Part shown: one piece after another, positions 26,867-36,223 of the stretch
Position numbering within the stretch: position 1 is the stretch's first letter
Layout of the letters: every line of letters starts with the position of its first letter
Assembly: GCF_001262015.1 (NCBI RefSeq)
Contig: NZ_CP012074.1
Span: 640,501-704,500 of the forward strand
Direction of reading: 5' to 3'
Source of the DNA: Prevotella fusca JCM 17724
Lineage (GTDB): Bacteria > Bacteroidota > Bacteroidia > Bacteroidales > Bacteroidaceae
DNA: 64,000 nucleotides
Made by a program: the position numbers and the translations under genes
Notes under the pieces: generated by a model
Databases searched by the model: none
Seen by the model: the letters and a program-made list of their open reading frames with translations, nothing else
Told to the model about the DNA's origin: nothing

Positions 26867-27651
26867 CCTGGAGTTATTTTATCATATTTGCAGTGGTATC
26901 AGTAGTTTTATGGGCTGTAGGTGCATGGGGTGCATGGCGCAATCGTCGTATTTTATCCTTCACAACGACAGGTCTTGGCCTTGCTGTTTTCTTCGCTTAC
27001 ATTCTTATAATGTGGATAACATTAGAACGCCCGCCACTCCGTACAATGGGAGAGACACGTCTCTGGTACATCTTCTTCCTTCCCTTGGCAGGCATTATCG
27101 TCTATAGCCGTTGGCAATATAAATGGATATTGAGTTTCTCAACACTTCTTGCAACAGTCTTTATCTGTATTAATGTTTTCAAGCCAGAGATACATTCCAA
27201 GACACTTATGCCGGCATTGCAAAGCCCGTGGTTTGCTCCTCATGTGATTGTCTACATGATGGCATATGCACTCTTGGGGGCAGCTCTTGTCATGTCTGTG
27301 TATCTGCTTTTCTTCAAGAAGGGAACAGATGTTGACAAGGAGATGGAAATAACCGACAATCTTACTTACGTTGGTCTTTCCTTCATGACACTCGGCATGC
27401 TCATGGGAGCCATCTGGGCAAAGGAAGCATGGGGACATTACTGGGCATGGGATCCTAAGGAAACGTGGGCGGCCATCACCTGGATGTCTTATCTGGTCTA
27501 CGTTCATTATCGGGAATATCATCCACACTCGATTCGTCCAGCCTTATGGGTGCTTATAATTTCATTCATCCTGCTGCAGATGTGCTGGTGGGGGATTAAC
27601 TACCTGCCCTCAGCACAAGGTATGAGTGTACACACGTATAACCTGGGCTGA
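26863..27651 (+). CDS. ccsA: Cytochrome c biogenesis protein CcsA
   Basis: Heme-handling integral membrane protein of system II. It has about eight TM segments. The tryptophan-rich WGHYWAWDPKETWA motif near residue 190 is the family's heme-binding WWD signature. Conserved His residues flank it (HVIVYMM near 127 and HYREYHPHS near 210). At 262 residues it is a complete CcsA core. ATGA overlap with resB indicates coupled translation. Confidence 0.94.
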   Translation: MTWSYFIIFAVVSVVLWAVGAWGAWRNRRILSFTTTGLGLAVFFAYILIMWITLERPPLRTMGETRLWYIFFLPLAGIIVYSRWQYKWILSFSTLLATVFICINVFKPEIHSKTLMPALQSPWFAPHVIVYMMAYALLGAALVMSVYLLFFKKGTDVDKEMEITDNLTYVGLSFMTLGMLMGAIWAKEAWGHYWAWDPKETWAAITWMSYLVYVHYREYHPHSIRPALWVLIISFILLQMCWWGINYLPSAQGMSVHTYNLG

Positions 27652-27795
27652 CTCTTCTTTTCTGATAGGTAAGCCAGTATTGTTTTGTTGATTGCAAACA
27701 TTTTTTTCACACAAAGGTAGTGACGAGATGAAATAGAAAAAGACGGATAATATTGGATGCTTACCAAGCAAACCCAATTTCTTTCTGAGTAAACG

Positions 27796-27983
27796 AAAAG
27801 AGGGTGTGTCAAAATGCAAATACCATTTTGATAATCTTACAGTTTGAAATAATTCATGAAAAAATACCATTTCTGTACTCGATTTTGAGTAAAGAAATGG
27901 TCTTTTCTTTGCTTTTAGGAAAAAACTACTTATAGTTTGAGAGTTGTCAAGTTATTAATTTGCATTTTGACACACCCTCTTTT
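27796..27983. mobile_element. 188-bp MITE-like element with perfect 26-bp inverted ends
   Basis: The first and last 26 bases are exact reverse complements (AAAAGAGGGTGTGTCAAAAT onward). An inner imperfect stem pairs ACCATTTCT near 27867 with AGAAATGG near 27893. It has no coding capacity. The GAGGGTGTGTCAAAA end resembles ends of several Bacteroidetes insertion sequences from memory. It sits exactly between convergent ccsA and prfC and could terminate both. Confidence 0.7.
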
Positions 27984-28001
27984 ATGTTGTTTCATCTTTG
28001 G

Positions 28002-29570
28002 TTAGAACTCACTTGTAAAGTGGAAGCGGATGTGTTCAAAGTCTTGCTGTGCCATGCTTAGCACGTAGCTGGAATCAGCAAGGAACACATCACGTCCTTC
28101 AATATCCTTTGCCATATACTGATACTTACGCTTCTTGAAGTTCTCTAATTCAGCCTCATCTTCAGCCTCAATCCAACAAGCCTTGTAGAGATGGACTGGC
28201 TCCCAGCGACACTTGGCATTGTACTCATGCTCCAATCGATACTGGATAACCTCAAACTGAAGCTGTCCGACGGTTCCCACAATGCGTCGGTTGTTGAACT
28301 GGTTGACAAACGACTGTGCAACACCTTCGTTCATCAGCTGCTCGATTCCCTTAAGGAACTGCTTGGATTTCATAGGATCATCATTCTCAATGTACTTGAA
28401 GAGCTCTGGTGAAAAACTTGGCAAGCCACGGAAGTGGATGTTCTCACCCTCGGTAAGTGTATCACCAATTTTGAAGACACCACCACTATCCGGCAAACCA
28501 ACGATGTCGCCAGGGTAAGCCTCTTCTACGGTGCTCTTGCGCTGTGCCATGAACTGAGTAGGGGAGGAGAAGCGCATGGTCTTACCGTTACGTATGTGAA
28601 GGTAAGGCTGGTTGCGCTGGAACTTACCAGAGCACACCTTGCAGAAGGCAATACAGCTGCGGTGGTTAGGGTCGATGTTGGCTGTAATCTTGAAGATGAA
28701 ACCAGTGAACTTGGGTTCTGTCGGTTCAACCATACGCTCTTCAGCCTTTGTAGGACGTGGACTTGGGGCTATCTCGACGAAGCAGTTGAGCAATTCCTGT
28801 ACACCGAAGTTGTTAAGTGCAGAGCCAAAGAAAACCGGTGCAACCTCTGCACGGCGGTAAGCCTCAACATCAAACTCTGGGTAAACTCCATTTACCAGTT
28901 CAAGGTCGTTGCGGAGCAGTTCTGCAAAGTCTGCACCAACATGCTCGTCTAATTCCTTAGAGTTGATATCCACTTCAACCTTCTCTGTCACACGCTGTTT
29001 GTTTGGAGTGAAGAGGTTTAGCTGCTGTTCGTAGATATTATATACACCCTTGAAACGTTGTCCTTGTCCGATTGGCCATGAAAGTGGGCGCACACTGATT
29101 TTAAGTTCTTCTTCCAGTTCATCCAGTACATCGAAAGGATCACGACCTTCACGGTCCATCTTGTTGATAAAGATGATAACCGGTGTGTTGCGCATGCGAC
29201 ACACTTCCATCAGCTTACGTGTCTGCGCCTCAACACCTTTAGCGGAGTCAACAACGATGATGGCAGAGTCTACAGCGGTAAGTGTACGGTAGGTATCCTC
29301 GGCAAAGTCCTGGTGACCGGGAGTGTCAAGGATGTTTACCTTATAATCTTCATAGTCAAACTCCATCACAGAGGTTGATACCGAGATACCACGTTGTTTC
29401 TCAATATCCATCCAGTCAGATGTTGCAGTCTTTCGTATCTTGTTGTTCTTCACCGCACCGGCAACCTGAATCTGACCACCAAAGAGAAGGAATTTCTCAG
29501 TCAACGTAGTCTTACCAGCGTCCGGATGAGAGATAATGGCGAACGTTCGCCTGCGTTCTATTTCATTCAT
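28002..29570 (-). CDS. prfC: Peptide chain release factor 3
   Basis: GTPase that recycles RF1 and RF2 from the ribosome after peptide release. G1 is [19 protein letters not shown] (about residues 11-29), G3 is [14 protein letters not shown] (about 82), and G4 is [11 protein letters not shown]. The segment [19 protein letters not shown] and the C-terminal RF3 domain ([16 protein letters not shown]) separate it from EF-G. Length 522 is standard. It lies downstream of the lysE/DUF4924/rfbD run on the same strand, after a 180-base gap in which I see no clear terminator. Confidence 0.96.
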   Translation of the reverse strand: MNEIERRRTFAIISHPDAGKTTLTEKFLLFGGQIQVAGAVKNNKIRKTATSDWMDIEKQRGISVSTSVMEFDYEDYKVNILDTPGHQDFAEDTYRTLTAVDSAIIVVDSAKGVEAQTRKLMEVCRMRNTPVIIFINKMDREGRDPFDVLDELEEELKISVRPLSWPIGQGQRFKGVYNIYEQQLNLFTPNKQRVTEKVEVDINSKELDEHVGADFAELLRNDLELVNGVYPEFDVEAYRRAEVAPVFFGSALNNFGVQELLNCFVEIAPSPRPTKAEERMVEPTEPKFTGFIFKITANIDPNHRSCIAFCKVCSGKFQRNQPYLHIRNGKTMRFSSPTQFMAQRKSTVEEAYPGDIVGLPDSGGVFKIGDTLTEGENIHFRGLPSFSPELFKYIENDDPMKSKQFLKGIEQLMNEGVAQSFVNQFNNRRIVGTVGQLQFEVIQYRLEHEYNAKCRWEPVHLYKACWIEAEDEAELENFKKRKYQYMAKDIEGRDVFLADSSYVLSMAQQDFEHIRFHFTSEF

Positions 29571-29751
29571 TTGTTTTATTTTCTTTGGGAGTTAAAGTGT
29601 TGTCGGCAGTTGCTATGATGCTAAGCGAACCGTTCCCTTTTATGTTCATGGAGTACAAGGATTTTTCTGTAGTTATATGGAGTTTGCTCCAAACCTCCTT
29701 TTACGTCCTTGGAGAAAAGGGTTGTGACTTAACTTCTCCACTTCTTAACTC

Positions 29752-30639
29752 CTATTGTTTGTCTTGTTCCTGCAATCCTTTCATACATTTCTTCAGCGAA
29801 TCAACCCAATAAGGAATCTTTATGCCGAAGGTTTCCTTTATCTTTGTCTTGTCAAGTACTGAATAGGCTGGGCGGGTGACAGGCGAAGGGAATTCGTCAC
29901 TGTGGCAAGGCTGAATGTCACAGGCTGAGTTGCCTGCAAGTTCTGCAATCTTAATCGTGAAGTCATACCAGCTGCATACACCTTCATTGGAGAAATGATA
30001 GACACCGCTATTATCTTCATACTTGCGGTTCTCAACAATATCATAGATGGCTTCTGCCAAGTCACCGGCATAGGTAGGTGTGCCGCACTGGTCAAAGACA
30101 ACTTTAAGTTGTGGCTTTGTTGCTGTCAGGTTCATCATTGTTTTGACGAAGTTGTGACCGAACTCACTGTAAAGCCATGCTGTGCGAAGGATAATATGGT
30201 TTACCCCTGTTGTCTGAATCTTCTCCTCGCCATGCAGTTTGGTCAAACCGTAAACGCCAGTTGGTGTACCTTTCATATCCTCTTTACAGGGTGTGTTGTA
30301 GGGGTCTCCGCCAAAGACGTAGTCCGTACTGACATGAACAAGCAGTCCGTTCACTTCTTTCATTGCCTTGGCAAGGTTCTCTGGTGCGACAGCATTGAGC
30401 TTCTCAACAATCTCGCCTGCCGTTTCAGCTTTGTCAACGTTGGTCCATGCAGCGCAGTTGATAATACATTCTACATTGTTGTCATGCACCATCTTGCAGA
30501 TGTCCTCAAGATCAGTGATGTCCAACTTTGTATATCCCTCGCATACATCAGTGAAGATATAGTGGTCCTTACTATGCTTGGATACAAGCTGTATCTCGTT
30601 GCCAAGTTGTCCGTTTGCTCCTGTAACTAAAATATTCAT
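29752..30639 (-). CDS. rfbD: dTDP-4-dehydrorhamnose reductase
   Basis: NADPH-dependent last step of dTDP-L-rhamnose synthesis. The N-terminal Rossmann motif is NILVTGANGQLGNEIQLV (residues 2-19). The short-chain dehydrogenase catalytic set STDYVFGG (near 105) and YGLTKLHGE (near 130) is present. Length 295 is normal. It is third in the lysE-DUF4924-rfbD run, 12 bases after DUF4924. The other rml genes are not in the window and it is 9 kb from the capsule locus. Confidence 0.93.
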   Translation of the reverse strand: MNILVTGANGQLGNEIQLVSKHSKDHYIFTDVCEGYTKLDITDLEDICKMVHDNNVECIINCAAWTNVDKAETAGEIVEKLNAVAPENLAKAMKEVNGLLVHVSTDYVFGGDPYNTPCKEDMKGTPTGVYGLTKLHGEEKIQTTGVNHIILRTAWLYSEFGHNFVKTMMNLTATKPQLKVVFDQCGTPTYAGDLAEAIYDIVENRKYEDNSGVYHFSNEGVCSWYDFTIKIAELAGNSACDIQPCHSDEFPSPVTRPAYSVLDKTKIKETFGIKIPYWVDSLKKCMKGLQEQDKQ

Positions 30640-30651
30640 AACCTTTCTGTT

Positions 30652-31260
30652 TTACTCTTCGCCAAAGTCCAAGCCCTCTGCCTTATCCTTTATGTAGTAA
30701 TCGGACAACATTCCTATGAAGGTTGTAATCTCTTTCAATGCACGTTTTGTCTCGGGTGTGATCTCCTTCTTCTGTAGTCGGAGCATCATCACACCATAAA
30801 GTAGGTCGAAGCAGGTCTCAACTTCGCTCTCTCCTAATTGTGAGGCAACGCTCTTCAGACGCTCATCATTCGTACGTGCCATCTTGTCTGCGGTACGCTT
30901 TGCCTTCCCTCTCAGCTCTACAATGAATGGTAATACACGATAATATTCTGCAGAATAGAAGGGAAACTTCGATGACTGTAGTAACTGTGCGTGCAGTTCC
31001 GTCAGGTCCTGCATGAGTACCTTGTTTATTTGTAAGTGCCCGCCTTCACGGCAACCCTCCTGATTCATCATACGTACAAGGTCACCGAACCAGTCTTCCT
31101 CTTCCTCCTTTTGTTCTTCAGAATATTGGAACTGGTCGATATATTCTTTACGGATTCGTGTCAGTGAACAACCGTAGGCACGGATTGTATCTTCTATCTG
31201 CCACATATACAGCAGATATTCTGCAATGCTCTTCTTTCTTAATTCCTTAGCAACAAACAT
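30652..31260 (-). CDS. DUF4924 family protein
   Basis: A 202-residue, cytoplasmic, helix-rich protein of a Bacteroidetes-specific family of unknown function. It begins MFVAKELRKKSIAEYLLYMW, typical for DUF4924, and contains an acidic EEQKEEEEDWFGDL stretch. No catalytic motif is visible. The tight spacing on both sides (12 and about 15 bases) points to one operon with lysE and rfbD. Confidence 0.85.
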   Translation of the reverse strand: MFVAKELRKKSIAEYLLYMWQIEDTIRAYGCSLTRIRKEYIDQFQYSEEQKEEEEDWFGDLVRMMNQEGCREGGHLQINKVLMQDLTELHAQLLQSSKFPFYSAEYYRVLPFIVELRGKAKRTADKMARTNDERLKSVASQLGESEVETCFDLLYGVMMLRLQKKEITPETKRALKEITTFIGMLSDYYIKDKAEGLDFGEE

Positions 31261-31275
31261 AAACTGTATTTGTTC

Positions 31276-31962
31276 TTAGTCCATCAACCCGTCAACGGTT
31301 GGCAGGTGATAAAGATTAAATACTGTTCCCAGCAGTATGATGATGGAGAACAGAATAACAACAGAGCCAATTACCTTATTGATAATAAGTACACCGTTGA
31401 CATCGAATTTACCCCTGATTTTATCAATCAGCCATGTCAGTCCATACCACCACAGCAGTGCACCGGCAGGAACACAGGCAAAGCCGATAATCATTTCCAA
31501 CGGCCGGTCAGGCTGTACGAATGCGAACTGTGCATAAGTTGCAACGAAAAGGAAGATAATCAACGGGTTTGAGAATGTCACCAGAAAGGCGGTAAGTCCG
31601 TTGTGGAAGATAGATCCTTTTTCCTTACCGCTCTTATGTGCCTTCTTCATCGGGTCGGAGCGGAAACAGTAAATTCCGAATAACAGAAGCAGGACACTGC
31701 CGGAAATCTGAAGGATGAGTTTATATGTAGGATTCTCTAAGGGTCCCATGATGAAACTCATACCTAAACCTACGATAAGCGCATAGATGGTATCACTGAC
31801 AGCAGCTCCGATACCTGTTACAAAACCGTACCAGCGTCCCTTGTTCAAAGTACGCTGTATACATAATATTCCGACTGGACCCATAGGTGCTGATGCGATG
31901 ATGCCAATCAGCAGCCCCTTGAAGATGAAATCCAGTATATCTAATTGGATGGGAAATTGCAT
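31276..31962 (-). CDS. LysE/RhtB-family exporter
   Basis: Inner-membrane protein of the LysE superfamily, which exports amino acids or related small molecules. About six TM segments are visible. The N-terminal GIIASAPMGPVGILCIQRTL matches the family's conserved first loop (PGP/MGP-IG). The start was set at MQFPIQLDIL because it follows the TATTTTTG promoter, and the upstream extension does not look coding. The substrate is not predictable. It opens the operon with DUF4924 and rfbD. Confidence 0.85.
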   Translation of the reverse strand: MQFPIQLDILDFIFKGLLIGIIASAPMGPVGILCIQRTLNKGRWYGFVTGIGAAVSDTIYALIVGLGMSFIMGPLENPTYKLILQISGSVLLLLFGIYCFRSDPMKKAHKSGKEKGSIFHNGLTAFLVTFSNPLIIFLFVATYAQFAFVQPDRPLEMIIGFACVPAGALLWWYGLTWLIDKIRGKFDVNGVLIINKVIGSVVILFSIIILLGTVFNLYHLPTVDGLMD

Positions 31963-31987
31963 GTTTGTTATTTTAAGTGCAAAATTG

Positions 31988-31995
31988 CAAAAATA
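31988..31995 (-). promoter_or_regulatory. -7 box (TATTTTTG) for the lysE operon
   Basis: TAnnTTTG match on the minus strand, 26 bases before the lysE-family start. Confidence 0.5.
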
Positions 31996-32049
31996 ATACG
32001 AGATAAGCAAATTTAGCTGACAAAACTTTGTGGTATTCCACTTTTTTCA

Positions 32050-32057
32050 TAACTTTG
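32050..32057 (+). promoter_or_regulatory. -7 box (TAACTTTG) for glk
   Basis: Exact TAnnTTTG match 37 bases before the ROK kinase start. It is divergent with the lysE promoter 55 bases away. Confidence 0.65.
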
Positions 32058-32093
32058 CCAATAGTATATTTAAACTAAAAACTTATTTATGTC

Positions 32094-33095
32094 ATGGACG
32101 TAACAGAGCAGAAACCAGTTGTAACTGGATTGGAGAAGCCATTTGTAATTGGCTTGGATTTAGGAGGAACAAACGCTGTATTCGGTGTTGTTGACCAGCG
32201 TGGACAGGTGCTTGCAACCAATTCTATCAAGACACAGGCTTATAAGACCGTTAATGATTTTGTCGAGGCAGGTGTTGAGGCTATCAAGCCCCTCATTGCA
32301 AAGTATGGTGGTATCGGTCAGTTCCGTGCTATGGGTATCGGTGCTCCTAATGGTAACTTCTATCGTGGAACGATTGAGTTTGCACCTAACCTGTCATGGG
32401 GTCACGATGGCGTTGTGCCATTGGCTGATATGTTCTCTGAGAAGTTAGGAATCCCGGTTGGTCTTACCAATGATGCCAATGCTGCTGCTATCGGCGAGAT
32501 GCAGTATGGTGTTGCCCGCGGCTTGAAGGACTTTATCATGATTACTCTTGGTACTGGTGTTGGCTCGGGTATTGTCATCAACGGCCAGATGGTTTATGGT
32601 TCCGACGGCTTTGCTGGTGAGTTGGGTCACATGGTAATGGTTCGTGGGGCGAACGGTCGTACTTGCGGATGTGGTCGTACAGGCTGTCTGGAGACTTATT
32701 GCTCTGCTACTGGTGTTGCCCGCACAGCCCGTGAGTTCTTGAAGGAGAGCAAGGAAGATTCTTTGTTGCGTGAGATCAATCCGGAAGATATTACATCTTT
32801 GGACGTTTCTATCGCAGCTGGTCGTGGTGATGCACTTGCTAAGCGTGTCTACGAGTTCACTGGTAAGATGCTGGGTGAGGCTTGTGCAGACTTCGCAACA
32901 TTCTCTTCTCCGGAGGCATTCATCTTCTTCGGTGGCCTGACCAAGGCTGGAGACTTGTTGATGGAGCCTATCATGCGTTCTTACAAGGAGCATGCTTTGG
33001 AAATCTTCAAGGAGAAACCAAAGTTCCTGGTAAGCTCGCTTGACGATGCTGCAGCTGCTGTTCTTGGTGCTTCAGCTATCGGTTGGGAATTGTAA
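32094..33095 (+). CDS. glk: ROK-family glucokinase
   Basis: Phosphorylates glucose (possibly also related hexoses) with ATP in the cytoplasm. GLDLGGTNAVFGVVD (residues 21-35) is the phosphate-binding loop. LTNDANAAAIGE (near 123) holds the catalytic Asp. The zinc-binding CGCGRTGCLETYCS (near 187) is the ROK signature with three Cys. Length 333 is normal. There is no DNA-binding domain, so it is a kinase rather than a NagC-type repressor. It is monocistronic. Confidence 0.93.
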   Translation: MDVTEQKPVVTGLEKPFVIGLDLGGTNAVFGVVDQRGQVLATNSIKTQAYKTVNDFVEAGVEAIKPLIAKYGGIGQFRAMGIGAPNGNFYRGTIEFAPNLSWGHDGVVPLADMFSEKLGIPVGLTNDANAAAIGEMQYGVARGLKDFIMITLGTGVGSGIVINGQMVYGSDGFAGELGHMVMVRGANGRTCGCGRTGCLETYCSATGVARTAREFLKESKEDSLLREINPEDITSLDVSIAAGRGDALAKRVYEFTGKMLGEACADFATFSSPEAFIFFGGLTKAGDLLMEPIMRSYKEHALEIFKEKPKFLVSSLDDAAAAVLGASAIGWEL

Positions 33096-33364
33096 TTTAT
33101 GATATAGAATTTATATTTCTTTTAGACTGTACGTATAGTTTATCTGTATGTAAGGCTTGAAAGAGTTTAAGACTTATATTTTAAATGTAGGGACAAACAC
33201 CCTCGTCAGCCATCCTTCATTACTAAGAAGAACTGACTTTCGAGACTGTTTGTCCCTATTGTGTTTTGTTCATGTTACCAATTAGCGTGACATTCCTCTT
33301 GTAATGGTGTATTTATTCTTTATCAGTGTTGCCCGCTAAACATCTCCGCTATAAATCAGCCTTT
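33096..33364. other. Intergenic region after glk
   Basis: Holds the 12-base-arm hairpin listed separately and no gene. It leads into the dispersed repeat copy 2. Confidence 0.5.
33188..33258 (+). terminator. Long-range hairpin downstream of glk
   Basis: Perfect 12-base arms TAGGGACAAACA and its complement flank a 47-base loop, with a T-rich sequence shortly after. A glk terminator is plausible, but the loop is long. Confidence 0.45.
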
Positions 33365-33582
33365 AGTGTCTTGCTATATTTATAATGACAATAATGAAAC
33401 TCTCTTTCTATATTATGCCTATGTGTTGTTGCCCAGCACATGTGGTGCTGTTGGCAAACACCAGTGGTGTTGAGTGCTAAACACCTTGCAATATATTGTT
33501 AGAACAGAATCGTTCTATCAAAAGCAAATATCGGGATAGTATGCTGTTTAAGTTTTATCGGACAGCAATAACTCTTTGCATA
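33365..33582 (+). repeat. Long dispersed repeat copy 2, with GCACC 22-bp array at 33433-33498
   Basis: Three units of 22 bases (33433, 33455, 33477), with cores AGCACATGTGGTGCT and AACACCAGTGGTGTT. Both flanks match the copy at 10976-11334, but the inner spacing differs by about 140 bases. It lies between glk and the tsaC promoter, in the same orientation as both genes. Confidence 0.75.
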
Positions 33583-33626
33583 CTTTCTTTTTATAGTTTT
33601 TGTTTTGTGTTTTCGTTTTTTTGCTC

Positions 33627-33634
33627 TAACTTTG
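33627..33634 (+). promoter_or_regulatory. -7 box (TAACTTTG) for the tsaC-clc operon
   Basis: Exact TAnnTTTG match 43 bases before the tsaC start. Confidence 0.65.
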
Positions 33635-33677
33635 CGACTACTTATAATACTTAGAAAGAAATTACAATAACTTAAGG

Positions 33678-34247
33678 ATGAAACAGGAAGACGACATCAA
33701 GAAAGCAATTGAAGTGATGAGAAAGGGTGGTATTATCCTTTATCCAACTGATACTGTGTGGGGTATAGGGTGTGACGCTACCAATGCGGAGGCAGTGGCA
33801 AAGGTATATGCCTTGAAACGTAGAGATGACTCAAAGGCACTTATCTGCCTGGTTGATTCTGAAAATCGTCTTCAGCGTTATATACGTAACGTACCTGATG
33901 TTGCCTGGCAGCTGATAGAAGCTGTTGAGAAACCGACAACATTGATTCTTGATGGCGCTGTGAATCTTGCACCAAACCTGATAGCTGAAGACGGTTCTAT
34001 TGGTATTCGTGTTACAAAGGAACCTTTTTCCCATGAGTTATGTTACAGATTTCAGAAAGCAATTGTAAGTACTTCGGCAAATGTCAGTGGTGAACCAGCT
34101 GCACAGAATTATTGTGATATTTCACAGGAGATTCTTGATGGCGTTGATTATGTTTGTGAGTCACGACGTCAGGAACACAAGCCACATACACCATCCAGTA
34201 TTATCAAGTTGGCTGCTGATGGCGAAGTAACAATCATAAGGAAATAA
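33678..34247 (+). CDS. tsaC: L-threonylcarbamoyladenylate synthase (Sua5/YciO/YrdC)
   Basis: Makes threonylcarbamoyl-AMP for t6A37 modification of ANN-decoding tRNAs. Core YrdC motifs are seen: GGIILYPTDTVWGIGCDA (about residues 16-33), KRRDDSKALICLV (near 55), KPTTLILDG and STSANVSGEPA (near 140). At 189 residues it lacks the Sua5 C-terminal domain, hence TsaC-type. A YciO-type paralogue role cannot be excluded. It is 12 bases ahead of the Clc gene. Confidence 0.92.
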   Translation: MKQEDDIKKAIEVMRKGGIILYPTDTVWGIGCDATNAEAVAKVYALKRRDDSKALICLVDSENRLQRYIRNVPDVAWQLIEAVEKPTTLILDGAVNLAPNLIAEDGSIGIRVTKEPFSHELCYRFQKAIVSTSANVSGEPAAQNYCDISQEILDGVDYVCESRRQEHKPHTPSSIIKLAADGEVTIIRK

Positions 34248-34259
34248 TTGAATAGATAG

Positions 34260-36056
34260 ATGAAAGTATCAGATAGCCTGGGGTTTATATCTCTACTTGA
34301 TAATTGGCGGAAGAAGTATGTTTCTGACCGTGAGCTTGTCTTGGTACTGGCATTCGCAGTCGGCTTCCTTGCTTCGTTGGCAGCTTATTTTCTTCACGTA
34401 ATAATCAAGTTGATAGAGGAACTGGTTACCTCGGGATTTCAAGTCAAAACCATTAACTGGCTCTATCTTATCTATCCAGTCGTAGGTATCTGGCTGACGA
34501 GTCTGTTTGTGAAATATATTGTGCGTGATAATATTTCGCATGGTATAACACGTGTACTCTATGCTATCTCTACGAAACAATCCCGCTTGAAAGCTCATAA
34601 TACATGGTCATCCATCGTTGCTTCTGCTATCACGATTGGTTTTGGCGGTTCGGTAGGAGCAGAAGCTCCTATTGTGCTGACGGGTTCGGCTATTGGAAGT
34701 AATCTGGGGCGTATATTTAAGTTAGATAACCGCACCCTCATGCTTCTTGTTGGTTGTGGCGCAACGGCGGCAGTCTCAGGTATTTTCAAGGCCCCAATAG
34801 CAGGACTGGTATTTACACTTGAGGTGTTGATGGTTGATTTGACCATGGCGTCTCTCTTGCCTATTTTGATAGCATCTGTGACAGCTACGTGTTTCTCCTA
34901 CTTCTTCACAGGAGGTTCGTCGATGTTCCATTTTCAGATGGATTATCTTTGGGGACTTGATCGTGTACCACCAACAATCCTGCTGGGTATAGCTTGTGGC
35001 TTTGTTTCGCTTTACTTCATGCGATTGATGTCATGGTGCGAAAATGGTTACGGCAAGTTGTCTTCTAAACCTTATCTGAAATTACTTGTAGGTGGTTTGG
35101 TGTTATCTTCACTAATTTTTCTTTTCCCATCTCTTTATGGTGAAGGATATAGCAGTTTGAGATTGTTTATTGAAGGAAAGACAGAAGCTGACTGGATGCA
35201 GGTGATGAGTGGCTCTATGTTCGCTGGAGAGGCAAAGTTTCTTTTGCTTTATGTAGGCTTTGTTATGATGACTAAGGTCTTTGCAACAAGTGCTACGAAC
35301 GGTGCAGGAGGTTGTGGTGGAACCTTTGCCCCATCATTGTTCATCGGTGGCTTTGGCGGTTTCTTCTTTGCCCGTTTCTGGAATATGCAGCAACTTGGTG
35401 TGTATGTTCCGGAGAAGAACTTTACGCTTTATGGTATGGCAGCAGTGATGGCAGCAGTGATGCATGCACCGTTGACGGGTATTTTCCTCATTGCAGAACT
35501 GACAGGTGGCTATCAGCTTTTCATTCCATTGATTATCGTGACCATCAGCTCCTATCTTACTATCAACATCTTCGAGCATCATAGTATTTATGCTGTCCGT
35601 CTGGCAAAGCAGGGGAAACTCCTTACACACCATACGGACAAGTCTATTCTCACGTTGATGAGCATGGATAAGATTATCGACAGTGAATTTACATCAGTCG
35701 ATTCTGATATGGAGATGGGAAAACTTGTCCATGCACTCAGTTCCAGTCGTAATGATTATATTCCTGTGCTTAACGACTGTGGCAATCTCTTGGGCGAGAT
35801 AGATATTAACAAACTCCGTCATATTATCTTCCGTACGGAGCTTTATCACCGTTTTCACGTCAGTCAGCTTATGACCCCTCCTGCAGCAACACTCGGTGTC
35901 AATGACCCAATGGAGGATGTCATGAAGACTTTTGACCGTACTGGTGCACAGAATTTACCAGTTGTGAGTATTGATGGGCGGTTGATGGGATATATATCAC
36001 GTGCTCGCCTTTATAGTATGTATCGACAGTTGGTAGCTGACTTCAGTGCGGAGTAA
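34260..36056 (+). CDS. ClC-family chloride channel/antiporter with CBS domains
   Basis: Membrane protein moving Cl- (or F-, or Cl-/H+ exchange) with a cytoplasmic C-terminal CBS pair. About ten or more TM helices span residues 25-430. The selectivity-filter motif is GGSVGAEAPIV (near 126), keeping the gating Glu in GAEAP where E. coli has GREGP. GAGGCGGTFAPSLFIGG (near 350) corresponds to GGIFAPML. CBS repeats occupy about residues 455-590. The first GSGIP-type motif is not obvious. It sits between tsaC and fmt, probably as a run. Confidence 0.92.
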   Translation: MKVSDSLGFISLLDNWRKKYVSDRELVLVLAFAVGFLASLAAYFLHVIIKLIEELVTSGFQVKTINWLYLIYPVVGIWLTSLFVKYIVRDNISHGITRVLYAISTKQSRLKAHNTWSSIVASAITIGFGGSVGAEAPIVLTGSAIGSNLGRIFKLDNRTLMLLVGCGATAAVSGIFKAPIAGLVFTLEVLMVDLTMASLLPILIASVTATCFSYFFTGGSSMFHFQMDYLWGLDRVPPTILLGIACGFVSLYFMRLMSWCENGYGKLSSKPYLKLLVGGLVLSSLIFLFPSLYGEGYSSLRLFIEGKTEADWMQVMSGSMFAGEAKFLLLYVGFVMMTKVFATSATNGAGGCGGTFAPSLFIGGFGGFFFARFWNMQQLGVYVPEKNFTLYGMAAVMAAVMHAPLTGIFLIAELTGGYQLFIPLIIVTISSYLTINIFEHHSIYAVRLAKQGKLLTHHTDKSILTLMSMDKIIDSEFTSVDSDMEMGKLVHALSSSRNDYIPVLNDCGNLLGEIDINKLRHIIFRTELYHRFHVSQLMTPPAATLGVNDPMEDVMKTFDRTGAQNLPVVSIDGRLMGYISRARLYSMYRQLVADFSAE

Positions 36057-36223
36057 ACCTCCACTTAACAGGAACTGCGAAGTCTTGTAACCGACAGTCA
36101 ACCTTATTATAACCACTGTCGTCACTTGACTCACTTATCAACACTATTCCCTGCCTGCCTCTTTTTACTTTCCTTTAGGCAGCAGCAGTTGGGGATCTTC
36201 TTATTATCAAACCCTCAAAGACA

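Noticed and set aside
36057..36223. Possible terminator or small RNA between clc and fmt
   Set aside because: Only a weak GCCTGCC/GGCAG pairing is visible, without a T run in the right place.
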